Part shown: positions 31,161 through 43,970 of the stretch, piece by piece
How the letters are laid out: each line of letters opens with the position of its first letter
Numbering within the stretch: position 1 is the stretch's first letter
Source of the DNA: Miscanthus floridulus
Lineage: Eukaryota; Streptophyta; Magnoliopsida; Poales; Poaceae
Direction: 5' to 3'
Length of the DNA stretch: 64,000 bases
Assembly: GCF_019320115.1 (NCBI RefSeq)
Contig: NC_089593.1
Span: 33,498,536 to 33,562,535 of the forward strand
The notes under the pieces: model-generated
Told to the model about the DNA's origin: nothing
Seen by the model: only the letters and a program-made list of their open reading frames with translations
The model's database searches: none
Translations under genes and position numbers: made by a program

Positions 31161-32196
31161 CTTACTCGCTAGTAGCATAGGTGCGGCGATCTTGGCCAAT
31201 GAGGCCATTGTTGTAACAACCCATCCCAACAAGGGACTAAGTCTCTGAGCATGACTCAAGAGCAAAGGGATTATAAACGAAAGTAATTTCATTTCATTAA
31301 TTGGGAACGACCCAATTACAATATACAGTGTCAAAAACCATTTCTCCAAGAACCGCCCATGTGGCGGTAGCAGCCACGCCAGCCTGCCTAACCCCTAGGT
31401 CGGGGGCGTGCAATTTGCTAACATGCGTGGGAAGAACCAGATGGCATTCCCCCAACCTAGGAAGTGGGGGTGGCTTCACAACAGCAGCAACAACGAGGGG
31501 CGAAGTAGAGGAGGAGAGCTAGACCCCAGCCGTGTCCTCTCTCTCACCAGGCTCTAGCTCTATGTTGGTCAGTGACCCCCACGGCGGACAAAGTGCTCTA
31601 ATAAAAGAGGGCAGCCCTAGCGATCCACATCGCTGGGGTTCTTCGACCCTCCAGAGGAAGATGGCGGGGAAGAAGCGTGGTGGCGTGCGTAGTCGGGAGA
31701 GTAACGAGGGTGGCAGCGCATGAGGAAAGGACAGCGTCCCTCGGTGCAGACCCTCACCCCCTTTCGTGTGGTGCCTTGGCCTTCCCCTCATTGGAATCCT
31801 TCCACCCTCGAAGAAGCAATCACCCACTGGACCAAGACAGGCTCACCTAGAGGTAAGCGTCGCACTTCATCGTCGCCATCACCGCTGAAGAGATGGATTT
31901 GAGAGGAAGAAGAAAATGGGCCAAAGGACAGGAATTGAAGATGCTGCATTCCCCAGGGCTCCCCTTTATAGCCTAGACAGTGCACTGTGTGTGGCTCCAG
32001 GCCCTCCGATTAGCCTTCAATGGCTTGAAGGGGCCCTAGGGAACCGGCTAGGCATCTCTTCAATCCCCGCAGCGCACCTCAAGGTAGATACGTGATGACG
32101 ACCGTGTAGTAAAGGCAAAGTCATGGAACCGCTAGCAATGAGTCAAGTCCTTGATCCAATTTCCACCACGTGCGCCGCCCACTCCGCGCACGCCTC
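31161..32196 (-). other. Unassigned, probably retroelement-derived flank
   Basis: No coding domain recognised. The minus strand carries a TATA-like GGCTATAAAGGGG (about 31959-31973) followed ~80 nt later by short frames, and near 31207-31300 a segment ending GGGTTGTTACA that looks like an LTR terminus. Together with 37057-38524 it forms the sequence into which the 4.86-kb solo LTR inserted. Confidence 0.35.
32192..32196. repeat. Target site duplication GCCTC, left copy
   Basis: Repeated at 37057-37061, flanking the solo LTR. Confidence 0.85.
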
Positions 32197-35100
32197 TATA
32201 ATAGAACCATCCAATTTATAAGAGAACAAGTACAATAGCAATCACCGAAGTGATCATACCATTATACTTGAACCCATATAAACCTGGTAGTCCGATGAAA
32301 TCACAGGGGATCTCAAACAAATCAACGTACAAACCAAGATTGTACATGATTCAACACAACCAGTCAAATGTTACAATAGGTTCACAAATAGTTCTCATAC
32401 ATAAGAGTTTCAACAAAGTTATTACAACTCAAATTTAGAAGTAGCGGAAGAAACATAGTTTTGAAACAACATCATGATAGTTCAAATACATAGCCAGTTT
32501 AGGATCATCTCCAACAAAAACACCTAGGTGAGATGATATAGAATGACCATGCCCTTGGTCTTACTCTCCATCAATAGCAGGAGTTATGTAGTGCTTGCAA
32601 TAACCATGGTACATCACGTCATCTGTAACAAATGGGATTAAACCCTAAGTACAAGAATGTACTCAGCTAGACTTACCCGTCATAAACCAAAATAATAAGA
32701 CACCAAGGAGTATGCATGTCTTTAAGAGGTGGAGTTAGCTTGACAACATTTTGCATAAAAGCTTAAGTAATATAACTTGGAGATTTAGTACCTCTAGCAT
32801 CAGTTTGAATACCTATTCAATTAAGCATCTCTAGATTAGCACCTATACTAGAGCAATCACTTGATTAAGCTAACAAGCATTAGTAACCATATCCGGTATA
32901 AGAGTAATTTGAGCATCATCATAACCATCAAGTTTCAATTAGTGCTTCTACGTTGCCGCTGCTCAGTCAAGTTCTCAGTATCCGGGAGAGATGGCGATTC
33001 GAATCGATTCCTACCCAGCTAGGGAATTTATTCCAAACACAAACCGAGGCACACCCTGTGAAGGTAGCCTCAGGTCACCTTTGGTACAATTTAGGACTAA
33101 CTCGCGGGTTCGATCAGCGCCGCACCCTCAGAGATTCTACCAATCTGCCAGGAAGATTGGGACCCGGTCCCACCCTTGGACTCACGCCATTGGCTCTCCA
33201 CACATCCTTACTGCCTCTAGCGTGCACACTTTCACTTATCGGGGCCTAGCCTGAATTGAGCTACTCGGCTTCGTGGTCGTATCATCGGATCCGGCCAACT
33301 AAGTGCTAGGCATGCATTCAACATGACATGAGGACGTACAGCGGATCGGTCCTTAGACGACACAGACGGGGATAAATAGGCACCCAAGACCTCCATGCCT
33401 TGTTGCTTCTTTATCATGATCCCGCCTGATCTCCTTTATTCATTGACACATGGTTATATTCCATGCTAGCACATATAGCCAACCGTGATTAGTTATCATC
33501 CTATAACATGCTGGTGATAGGTAATCACCCGAGTTCTACCAACTAAGCATGGCTAAGCATATATTCAATCCTGAACTTACATAGGATTCAAGATATGTAT
33601 ATCTGGACAAGGAAGATATATGCAACAAGTGATTCCAATCAACTCCTTGTACTTAATGCATCAACATAAAAGGACTCAAGTTGAATTTGAAAACATAGGA
33701 GGCTTAAAATGCTCCGGGGCTTGCCTTTCACAAAGGTTGAGGGATGGTGATCTGGGCACTCTGGCAACTATTCACCGTCGAGCTCGCCTTCTCCTAGGAC
33801 CTCCTGTTGCTGCACTTCCTGATGCTCTTCCTGGGGATCGGCTTCGTACTCCAACACGGTGATTTCTTCCATCGCACCTATTGCATGCATATGCAAAAAG
33901 TCAGAATCATGAATGCATAAGAAGAGTCATGGATGATATGTCATGATAATGTGCATGGTTAAATGATGAATATCATATTAGGTCATTAGGATGATAACAA
34001 GGTGAAATTCTTATTTACTTAGTAGGTGCATATCTCTTCTGTAGAAATTTCAAGGATCCACACTAAGTCTATTTCTGGACCACAACATAACAGCTACAAG
34101 TTTAGATCATAACTGGAGTTCTACTCAACCAAATGCTATGATCCTAGACTTTATGGAAAGCTTATAAAATTGCATACAACTTTCATTTAATCACCAAAAG
34201 CTGATTCAACTACTATCCTAGCCAAAATAGGTAACTTCACAGGTCTGTCCAGAAATTCCAGAGAGTAAGCATTTCGGAAGCCAACTTCTAACAGCTATAA
34301 CTCTCAAACTACTTGGCCTATTGCCCTGAAATTTTGACACAAGCTAGATAAATAAATTCCCTACAACTTTGTTATTAACCATTTTTACATCAAACTCCAT
34401 TTTACCTATGCAAAATACCTAGCAACAGAATCTGTCCAAACAACTTCTATAATTGAATTTTAGAGCCATAATATATTACTGCATACTAGAAATAAAAAAT
34501 TGGGCATGACCAAAGGTACCAACAGTTCATAGGCAGCATACACACTCTAGAAAATATAATGGTCAAGCCCAAATAAATTATTTAAATGCCTTTATTAATT
34601 TATTTGGACACTAAGGTGAAATAAAGAAAATATATCAAAATGCACAATAAATTCTAAGAAAATTACAGTAGCTTACAAATGACTCCAAAAGTCTACTGCA
34701 CAAATTTCATGCCATTTGGATAAGTATAGCCATCTCAACATAAATAACAAGTTATAAGGGCTGATTTTAGTGAAAATAGTTATCCCAATTAAATAGTGTC
34801 AAACAACAGATTCTATATTTTTCTTGGCTTCCCTAAAACCCATTAACACTGTACAAAAAATTGCATGGCAATATGTTACTTATTTTTATCCTTATGAATT
34901 TCCTCAGAAAACACCATTTATTAAAAGATAAATAGAAAGACACTACTCCAATCAAGTTTACTGCAAGTTAAACATTTTTCCGAACAAGAGCAAGTCAACA
35001 CAAGATCTACAAAATTGGAATCACAATTTTATCACTTTCCTAGCTCTAGTTATACATTTTACAAGATTGCAAATAATTTAAAAGCACTTATATAGCTCTA

Positions 35101-37056
35101 TTTAATTCTCCCAGAAAAACATCACAAACAGTAAGTTTCATATTTTTATCAAATACTGCACTTCATGATGAAGCTAACAAAATTTGGTTCACTCCATTTG
35201 GACACTCCTAGCTCTAGATATTAATTTTTGAAGCTGGAAGTCAAATCTGTGAAAAATAAGAAAAAATCAAAACAAACATAGTGACTGACAGATGGGGCCC
35301 ACTGGTCAGTAGAACCCACGTGTCAGTGAACCAGAACAAAGGCGGCATTCGACCAGTGATAGCTCGCCGACAGTGAGGTCTCCGGTGGTAGCGTCACCAC
35401 GGTTGCACTCCCCACACTCCCCCGCACCCAATGGTGCCCTTTGTTGGACCGGCGGTGCACTGGAGCACCCTCGCCTACGGTAATGGCGGACGACGGAGTA
35501 GGCGCGGTGGTACACCGGCGTTCTCCGGCCATGGTGTGCTCAGACAAGGTGTGTCATGGCTTCATGGTAACCTAATGAAGCTATCTATGGTGGTAGGGAT
35601 TTTGGTGAGCGGTGGCGAGCTCCGACCGCGCGCATGTCGCGGCGGCGGTGCACAGAGCACGGTGGTGCTCTCAGCGTTCTGGCTAGACGGTGGTGAGAGG
35701 TAGGTCTTCGTCATGCCAACTGCTTGGTCAAGGCTTACTCAACCTAATGCTCATGAAAGAGATGGGAGGCGATAGGCCAGCTCGGTAACGGTGAGCTCGA
35801 ACGCCTCAGTGGCCATGGCGACCGCGGCGAGAGCGGCGGTGTGTTCCCGCACGACCAAGCAGTAGCATCAAGCCAAGCTACTACCTAAGCGTAAGGACCA
35901 CAATGCAACTACAAATCAGAGAAAAGGAGGACATGCGATGTGTTGGATTGGTGCGGCCACGGTAAGCCGAGCGCATGGTGGCGCTTCGACGAGATCGTGG
36001 CGACAGCGATGCAAAATACACCCTTACCAAGGCTCGGTAAGAGGGAATAGCAGGTCAGGGTGGAAGAGGTGATGATGGTGGAGCTACTGGTGAACTGAAT
36101 TGGACAGTGGTGTAGCAATGATGGCACTACGCGGTGGCAGAGCTGGCGGCAACAATGGCGAGCGCGGCGCTCCACTGGCGGGTGCGAGAGCGAGCGAGGG
36201 ACGAAAAATGAGCAAGAGAGACGCAGACGGGCGCGTTGTGGTGATAATGAGGCTCTCGCCAGCTAGACTAGTGGGGCTCATGCTGGTGTATGGCCACCAG
36301 ATGGCAGGCGCAGCCTGATGGCGGTCAGCCACCACCGGCCTACCCAAACATGGCATGAGCCTGTTTCATACGACTGAAATGGTCCCCTTCCTCACTCTAT
36401 ATCTCTTAAACCAACATGATTTAGCAAAAACTGTAAGAATCGAAGTTGTAGAGCTATATGAGTACTCCAACTTTGCTTAAATGAGTTTGGTCTAGATCAG
36501 CCAAGTTTATGAGCTACAACATGACAAACATCGGTACATTGAAACTGTAAATCAATTCTGGACTTTGAAAATTTTTCAAGTGCTAGAATAGTATTTTGTT
36601 GCTAATTGTGAGCTGTTATTGAGCATGTTAGGATCTGAATTAGACCATGACCCAAAAATAAAAGTTGTTATCCTAGTTGAGTACTACAACTTTGCTTAAG
36701 GGTGCACTACCATGCAAACACTCTATGCTATAGTTCAACTTAGGTCAAACATACAACTTGAAAATGGTAAGTTACACTATAACCATGACTTAGAGGCCAA
36801 ATTGGTCCAAGTCATGAATACCAAAGTTGTTTCATATGACATTCTAAACATGTTTAGGGTACTTCTAAGGTCCCAAAAGCATTTTATACATTGGTCACAT
36901 GTAAACCCTAGCATATGTAAAGCATTTAGTGACAACACATGTAATATAAGCAATCACAGAGATACAATTTGTGATGCTCATGCTTATGAATGATCAATGA
37001 TGCTTGTGCTCATGTAATGACAATGCCAAATGCATGCTTAACACCAGGGTGTTACA
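32197..37056 (-). mobile_element. Solo LTR of a chromovirus-related family, 4.86 kb
   Basis: On the minus strand it begins TGTAACACCCTGGTGTTA (37056) and ends near TTATAAATTGGATGGTTC (32200), the same terminal architecture as the LTRs of the 9396-24762 element. The reverse-oriented CGCCATCTCTCCCGGATACT box (~32975) and the hairpin (~32660-32690) are shared. It is flanked by a perfect GCCTC duplication with no internal region or second LTR. The GC island here (35280-36360) differs in sequence from that of the full element, so it is a distinct subfamily. Frames in the island have no recognisable domain. Confidence 0.88.
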
Positions 37057-37061
37057 GCCTC
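37057..37061. repeat. Target site duplication GCCTC, right copy
   Basis: Second copy, directly after the LTR end GTTACA. Confidence 0.85.
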
Positions 37062-38524
37062 CTCGTAGGACTTGAGGGGATCTGACTCCCCTTAGGCCCA
37101 CCAGCTATCATCGACGGCCTAGATCCACGAGCACCAAGTGCCATGGCTCCTCCTCCACTAGATCTACTCCATGTGGCCCTGATGCCCCATCTCCTAGATG
37201 AAGTGGGATGGTGCGGGGGTGCATGCCATAACTCCTCCACCAGGCATGATGGCCCAGACACCATCAATCGCCTACGCAAGACATCAGCGGAAGGGACGTG
37301 CCTAGAAGCCACCACTCCCACTAACAGGGAGGCTCCACAATGGCCTCGAGGGCTATGCCAGCTCCCTAGATGGATCAACCTAACTCTGATCGACAGGGGC
37401 TCAGGTGATGTACCCCTAGAAACCAACCAACTCCCTAGAGTTGGGGTGGGAGCCGCTGAGCAATGGGCCCAACAAGGGCCTCCGACCAAGGCTCAGCGTA
37501 CTCCCCGCACCCCGATCTATGGCCGTGCAAGGTCAGCCCCCAGAAGATCAGCTCAAGAGGATTAGGACTTGCCACCGTAGCCCTTAGAAGGGCGTTTGGT
37601 AGGCTTCGATCAAAAAGGAGGTCACCCCTGGGCCCAAGGTCAACAACTCCTAGACAAGCTTGCCGAGCCCTCACCTTGAGTAGAAGTCCTACGCAACATA
37701 GGCTCACGAAGGGGTCAGCACCATCGCCGCTTGACCTTGATAGCCGAGCAACACCCATCACATTGGAGAAGAAGGCCCCAAGCAGGGCACAACACCCTTG
37801 TCAGCGGAAGCCATCCCTACCAAGGAGGGTTCGGTCACTAGAAGATCGAATTCAGCCCTTTATCACCATCATGCCAAGTTAGGCCACTAAGGGCTCAAGG
37901 GCTCTTAATGAGATCCTAACATATGGGTATGTTAAGCCTTGGGTCCAATGGTTCCTAAACAAAGAAGATCCCTCGACTGACCCCTCTAGGATTGCCTAGG
38001 GGCTTAGGGGCTATACCCATTAGGTATGCTCATGCACACCCTCTGGAGGAGAAACCCTACCGAGCCTGACTATGCCACGACCTCCGTTTGGGGCTCGGGG
38101 GCTTGCCCGAGCCTAGAGGCTCTAGATCTACGCTAGCACTCTGGCCTAGCCCTTGGTTCCTGCCTAGCCAATAATGCTAGCCAAGGCTCTGGTGCAGGAA
38201 GACATGACCTAAGCTACCAAGGCTCAAGGGCTCCCTAGTGCTGCCCCTTGGGCATGGCATTCCTAGCCACATTCCCGACATGGTCATGCACGGGGCGTGA
38301 CATAAGAAGACAGAGCATCCCGTGGCCTCCAGGGGCTTAGAGGCTCCAGGGCCCATGCATTAGCCCCTAGAGCTGACCTCCTTCACCGCCAAGAAGACTC
38401 TAGAAAGTCCACCTAGGGGAGGCCGTTCCAAGCCGACATAGCCTAACATGCGGAGTGTCAAAATAGAGTAGTCGGACGACGCCCAAGGCTTCTTCGGCGC
38501 CAGGATACTGTGATGGTCCACAAC
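37062..38524 (+). other. Degenerate retroelement sequence, no gene recognised
   Basis: GC-moderate sequence with opposing long frames but no domain. Phrases such as GGGGCTCGGGGGCTTGCC (~38092) and GGGCTTAGGGGCTATACCC (~38000) resemble the 3' internal region of Tat-lineage elements in plus orientation. I cannot delimit an element. Confidence 0.35.
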
Positions 38525-39138
38525 TGTTGGTGTTTGATGACCAGCAACTCGGCATGGGGTTACCTGGGATGATGTTTGAAGGGCTTTGGCATACGCAGAA
38601 CTTGATAGTAAATGCAAAGAGACGAACGATTTATACTAGTTCGGGCCTTCTTGTCGAGTAATAGCCTTTATGTCCAGTCGACATGTAGCCTTTTGTGTTG
38701 GATTGATTGTATGATTGTTAGGGTTACAAGGGTGTGCACCATACCTCTGTTTATATAGGGGAGAGGGTAGGAGCACGTATCTAGTCCTAGTCAGTCACAA
38801 GAGATGAGTCCTAGTCCTATTACAGAATATAGCTTTCATAGTAAGCCAACTAAGTTGATCTGGAATACCTTGAAGTCCATGCCACCTTGTCTCACATCCT
38901 TCAACAGATCGTGGGCCATCCTAGAGCCCATCTAGGTAGTACCCCCATGGGGAACCCCTAGGACCCTAGTACGTTAAGCTCCCGAGTGTGTCATGGTTGA
39001 ACTCGAAAGCCTTCTTGTTCCTCCTAGTCTTACCGAGTAGAAACAAGCATAATCCGAGTGCTTTCATGTGTGAAGCCATGAGGTGCTCTATAAAGCCTCT
39101 AGGTGACATGCACTTTTAAGAAAAGTACACTCACTAAA
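38525..39138 (-). repeat. Probable 3' LTR of the Tat element (right boundary approximate)
   Basis: The plus strand starts TGTTGGTGTTTGATGACC. The minus strand carries CCTATATAAACAGAGG (TATA, about 38746-38761) at ~230 bp from the LTR end. The right boundary is set by CTCGAGGGCTAC on the minus strand (39141-39152), which matches the CTCGGGGACTAGC seen just before the 3' LTRs of the two other Tat-type elements. Confidence 0.45.
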
Positions 39139-39152
39139 TGTAGCCCTCGAGC

Positions 39153-40597
39153 CTCTTGTTGTTTGCAAAACAAGGAGTTAGAGGGTCTAAAAGAAAAAAC
39201 ATCTATAGAGGATATGTACTCTATACCCCCTAAGCCTATGTCCGAGTACTTGTACTCGAAACAAGAATCTAAAAAGAATAAATATACTCAAGGATGAGAG
39301 TGTCAGCTAAAATTATTGCCCTGTCTATTTGTACAGAAGCAGGTAAGACATGTCAAAGTCACATGCAAAGCTTCAGTACAGAGAGGCCAAAGATGCTTAG
39401 GATATTCTTGGGAATATGCCATCCTAGGTGCCACCGAGTGTACTATGACTTCACATGTGTTGAGAAAAGGTCATCTGTACACTAAAAAGTGTAGTGGAAC
39501 ACACTGTACCCTTGTAGTATAGCACATGAACCTATGTAGGAGTCAGTAGCTTGCCCATGTAGTACACATGAACCTGGTCCATAGACAACATCGGAACACC
39601 TATAAAAACCCTCCTAGCGAGCACTTAAACCTTAGTTGTAGAGGAAGCAATGTGACTTAGAGTTTGAAACTTGCAAATATGGTGGTGAGCGAAGTAGACC
39701 AGCCCTCAAGAATACTCGGTTGGAATAACCAAGAGCTGTAGTGACTAGAAGAATTCTTGTGAGAGGGTTTAGAGGTAGGCTAAACTCACAGTTGTGCACA
39801 GTAGAGTAGCCTGGAGCTGCAACTAGAAGAAGTCTTGTGATGGCTGGTAGGGCGGCACATCCAGCAATCCTAAGTTAGTTCTTCTAGGGTGCCTATCAAT
39901 GTCTGTCCATGAAGGGTCGTACTCAGACCCAAATGTGTACAGATGGCATCGGCTGGGTGGCAAGATGTGTGAGCAGCTCATCCTTCATACTTGCCAGCAA
40001 GCTTCCTCTTGCAGTAGCTATGCTCCCAAGGGTAGTCGCCCAACAAATGTTCATAGTCATATAGTCTTCCCAAGGTTCTAGGCTAGGACACACTGCACTT
40101 TTGTTATCTACCCAGATGCATTACTCCTCTCTTGGATCTAGGTGCATCAGGTACAAAAGTACCTACTGAGAAGCACTTAGAGTATGAGTACTCTGTTATA
40201 TCTGAGTAGGTGTTGTCTTTGTTATTGACTGAAAAATCTTGTACTGAGTGGTCTTGAATCTTGTAAAGTGTGCAACTTTGTATCCATTGTACTGTTGTTG
40301 AATAAAAAATCTTCATCCGAGTACTGCTCTATTTATTGCATACTATTAAGAAACTATCCAAGTACTATAGCAATCATCTACGTACTTCACGATGTGGCTA
40401 TGTAGATAACGGTCGTAGCGTGGCAGGTACTTGGAAGGAGTGAATCTAGAGGATAAGTCTGAACACATTGTGACCCATTGGAAATCGTGAAAAGGCGCAC
40501 AACCATCGTATCAACCACGGTAGCCGCATTAAAATGGAAGGGAAATCGAAATGTCATGCCCATTGGCATGATTATCAGGCCACAACACGGTGAAATC
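39153..40597. other. 3' internal spacer of the Tat element
   Basis: AT-rich, no supported gene. It contains many GAGTAC/GTACTC words, including a near-perfect palindrome CGAGTACTTGTACTCG at 39243-39258. Confidence 0.5.
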
Positions 40598-40610
40598 CCT
40601 ATAAAAAGGG
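40598..40610 (+). promoter_or_regulatory. TATA box of the antisense gene in the Tat element
   Basis: CCTATAAAAAGGG lies ~125 nt upstream of the ATG at 40730, the same spacing as at 29262/29138. Confidence 0.5.
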
Positions 40611-40729
40611 AACCATTCCTATGCATCATCTTCCTCTGCTCCATTTGCTTTCTGCCTAAGCCCCCAAACCACTATGAGTGCTGCCAATCTCGCATCTACA
40701 ACCCTAGATCTATAAAAGAGCCCCACTTC

Positions 40730-43700
40730 ATGGGTAAAGGCAAGAACCTAAGCACCACCACCAAGAAGACTACCAAGAAGAAGGCATTGGATGTGCCAGA
40801 GATGGCCATCGCTGCCTAGATTTGGCCGGCACCAAGCATGAAGCTGAAGCACCTCTAGAAGCTCCGTGATCAGGGCTATTTGATGGACCAGAAGCTTAGT
40901 GAATGGAAGGCGCTTGGTGAGCACCGTATTCCCAATCTTGAGCCAAGTGAGATTGTGCTCTTTGTGTCATTCATCTAGCATGGGTTAGGGTTGCCAGCCT
41001 ATCCCTTTTTGCATGGATTTTTGCATTACTATGGCATAACCCTAAATCATCTGAACCCTAACTCCATCCTGCATCTTTTGATTTTTGTTCATCTTTATGA
41101 AATTTTACTTGGCATTCCCTCGTCCATCACTCTTTTCCTCTATTTTTTCAAACTGAAACCACACCCAGACATAGCAAACCCAAGCATTTTGGGGGTTGCC
41201 AGGTATTTAGTTCTAGGTAGGGAAGAAGAAAGAATGTCTCCACTATACCCTGGTTGATTCTGTAAAGAATTGGACGGCTGAGTAGTTTTATGCATGGAAT
41301 ATGTGGCTGCAGCTAGAGGTTCATAGCAACGCCACACTAGTGCCCAATGCCCGCTAGGAGAAGGAATTGATGAACACGATAGAGCTTGAAGGAATTTGTC
41401 TGTTCCTCAAGCAGCTCTTGGCCATGAAGAATCAAGGCCTTAATGGAGTTAGAGTAGTTGCCAGCTTTATCAGGTGTCGAGTGCAGCCGCTTCAGGAGAG
41501 GGTACACTACGGCATCGAGTACATCGGGCCACATGATCTAGCTTAGGTGACAGCTGAAGAGTTGATAGAGGATGAGATCCTAGAGAGGATTCAGGATATA
41601 CTCTAGGCGATATTGGTGATACCGTGCTAGTACCCTGAGTTTGACCATCAAAATCCACCGGCTAACGTAAGTACTCTAACCTTTATGACTATGCAATGTC
41701 TTGATATTGTGGAGACTAACTCCTATAGATTGATAACTGTTGATACAACATTTGGGGCACAACTTCAATGATTTGCCCACCCTGCCTCCACGATCTAGCT
41801 TTGGAGGAGTTGGCGAAAGCGGAGTGATGTTCGCTGGAGCAGATGGAGGGAGCGCCGCCTCCACCATCCTACTAGAGCAGGAGGGTGATAGTGACTCAGG
41901 GAACCCAGACGACTTCATAGTCTAGGCCAATCCAAGTGTTGGCCAGGGAGTTGTTGGTGGGAAATGGCCATTGGAGGCTGATGTTGCCATAGAGAGAGGG
42001 ACGATGCACAATAGGCCCCATTGAGCCTACACGTTGAGACTAGGTAAGAGATGTCAGAACTATCTTAGTGTAGTCTAAATGTTACCTTATGTTAAATCCA
42101 ATTCGTGAACAATTACTATAGGTGAGGCTATGGAGGAACAGTCAGAAGAGGAGGAAGACACCTCATTTTCTGTCAAACAGTAAGCATTTTTTTCAAGTAA
42201 AATTCTATTACTAAATTCTGACATAGATGTATTTGGTAACATTGAACTACTCTTATCAAGATGCTGCCACCAGACCTATTGAGCACCCGTGTGTCAACTT
42301 AGGGTGATGGGATCACACTTGGACAAGATGCTAGTACTGCAAGTCATCTAGAGGACTCAGTACTGTCAGCATTAGTGTCGAGCCTGTGGCTGGGTCGATC
42401 CCTTAGTAGTATGTCACTTGCCAAACCCACCCTGATGAAGAGATCCTAGTACCAAGTAAGTTTCGAAATTTCCTCTATATGTTATTTTTGTTCCTAGGAC
42501 ATCACTTGACTACTGCTTATACCAGGGTACAAAAGACAATGAGTACCCGGGCACAGAGTGAAGAGCCCTAGGTTGAAGAGAACCCATGTACTGATAGTGA
42601 ACAGGTGGAAAAAGGACAGGTAAGTGGGCCTGTGTCTCCACCTAGGTCCACTAAAACACCTAGGGCACAAGGTGCAACGTTCGCTATTGGGGAGGTAGAG
42701 CAACTTGCATAGCCAGGTACTGAAGAGAGTGTGGAGGTGCCACAGCCACAGGTAGTGGTGCCTATTGGTGATGAGGTGCACCAGCTGCCATTGTTGGAGC
42801 CTACGGAGGCTACTACTGATGAAGAGGTGTGGAGCGTGAGGGCTAGCCCAAGCTCTGCTGCACCAAGTAGTCCTGCTCTAGAGGTGCCAACGACAAGCGC
42901 CTAGCAAGCCGAGGGGGACGACATTGTCCCTGGTTACTAGACCAGGTACCTAGCTATAGGCTTATAGTCTGGGTTTCACTAGGTTGATGAGGTCGTGGTC
43001 TAGGGTTGCTGGATCAAGCTTCTACCTTCGACGGCCAGTTGAGGGTAAGTAAACACATTTTGTCATTTCTAGTTATAAATAACTCCCATGTTCTCATTCC
43101 TAGAAATAGTCGTATGCTCAGGGCGCAGAGCTAAAGCCCTCTATCAAGGTCCAAAAGATCCAGGCAGAGCTTACCAAGCTAAAGGAGGAGTAGGCCCAAA
43201 AGGTGGCCAAGTGGGAATCTACGTAGAAACACCATGAAGAAACCCTTTGTATCCTCCGTTCTCTGATTGGTGAAGTTGAGTGCCAAAAAGCAGCTAGCCG
43301 AGACAAGGAAAAATGAAGCCTTTGATTCTTTATTGAAGATGACAGAGAAGGCTGAGCTCTTTGACACCAAGCTAAAAGGTAAGAGAATGATACAATTTCT
43401 CTATAGTTGATGACATGTAGTAGTCGGTGATCATGATGATGATCATTTATGGACCTTTTTGCAGAAGAGCAGATTAGAACCCGAAGGTTGGAAGGCGAGG
43501 TGAAGGTGCTGAATGAAGCTATAAGAACCAAGCACAACCAAACTGAAGAGGTAACTGAATGAGTGAGTGAAGAACTCAGCTCGAGCTAAGCTAATAAAGC
43601 GGGGAGCTGATCATGATCTAATGGAGGCTCTGAAGTCAGTAACTGACATGAAGGCCTAGCTGGAGAGGGCACAATAAAAGCGAAACACTGCTCTGGGAAG

Positions 43701-43970
43701 CGGTGAAGCCACTCGTCCTCCTCTTCCGCAGGCTAGCATATGGTGAAAAGAGGTGGGTGGATATAGTGAAAGATATCCCCAACCGCTTCGAGGGTTATGT
43801 GCGTGGAGCCGCCAAGGTTTGGATCTAGAATGTACTCGGTACGCTTCGAGTGCTATACCCGGCTATGGATCTCTATCCGATAACCAGTGGAGTATGATGA
43901 TGAAGGTCATCTTACTGCCATGGAGAGAGCTGAGGAGGAACTCGATGGACTCACCACCACCATAACTAAT
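40730..43970 (+). pseudogene. Antisense accessory gene (PF04195-like) in the Tat element, multi-exon
   Basis: Coded opposite to pol. The ATG at 40730 opens MGKGKNLSTTTKKTTKKKA; the same frame, through three TAG codons, enters GLPAYPFLHGFLHYYG (40985), LNPNSILHLLIFVHLYEILLG and EERMSPLYPG (41250), the PF04195 'putative gypsy type transposon' pattern. A further TGA replaces the usual tryptophan in the segment after LYPG. Candidate introns follow: 41667-41728 (GTAAGT to TATAG) and one opening at ~42044 (GTAAGAG) and closing ~42120. The C-terminus near 43130-43380 is lysine- and glutamate-rich and heptad-like (KIQAELTKLKEE). The structure matches the antisense gene of the 25455 element. Its product may be nuclear, as reported for the related accessory gene of Grande; its function is unknown. 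Confidence 0.75.

Noticed and set aside
35306..36356. Gene-like frames in the solo LTR
   Set aside because: No recognisable domain, opposing strands, lies wholly inside an LTR with intact target duplications.
37052..37882. Coding genes between the solo LTR and the Tat element
   Set aside because: Opposite-strand frames of similar length, no domain, low-complexity proline-rich translation; probably degenerate retroelement sequence.
38500..38524. A primer binding site left of the LTR at 38525 (TGGCGCCGAAGAAG on the minus strand)
   Set aside because: It is ~20 nt from the LTR end and a poor match to known tRNA ends; the strand, TATA and 3' spacer fit a 3' LTR instead.
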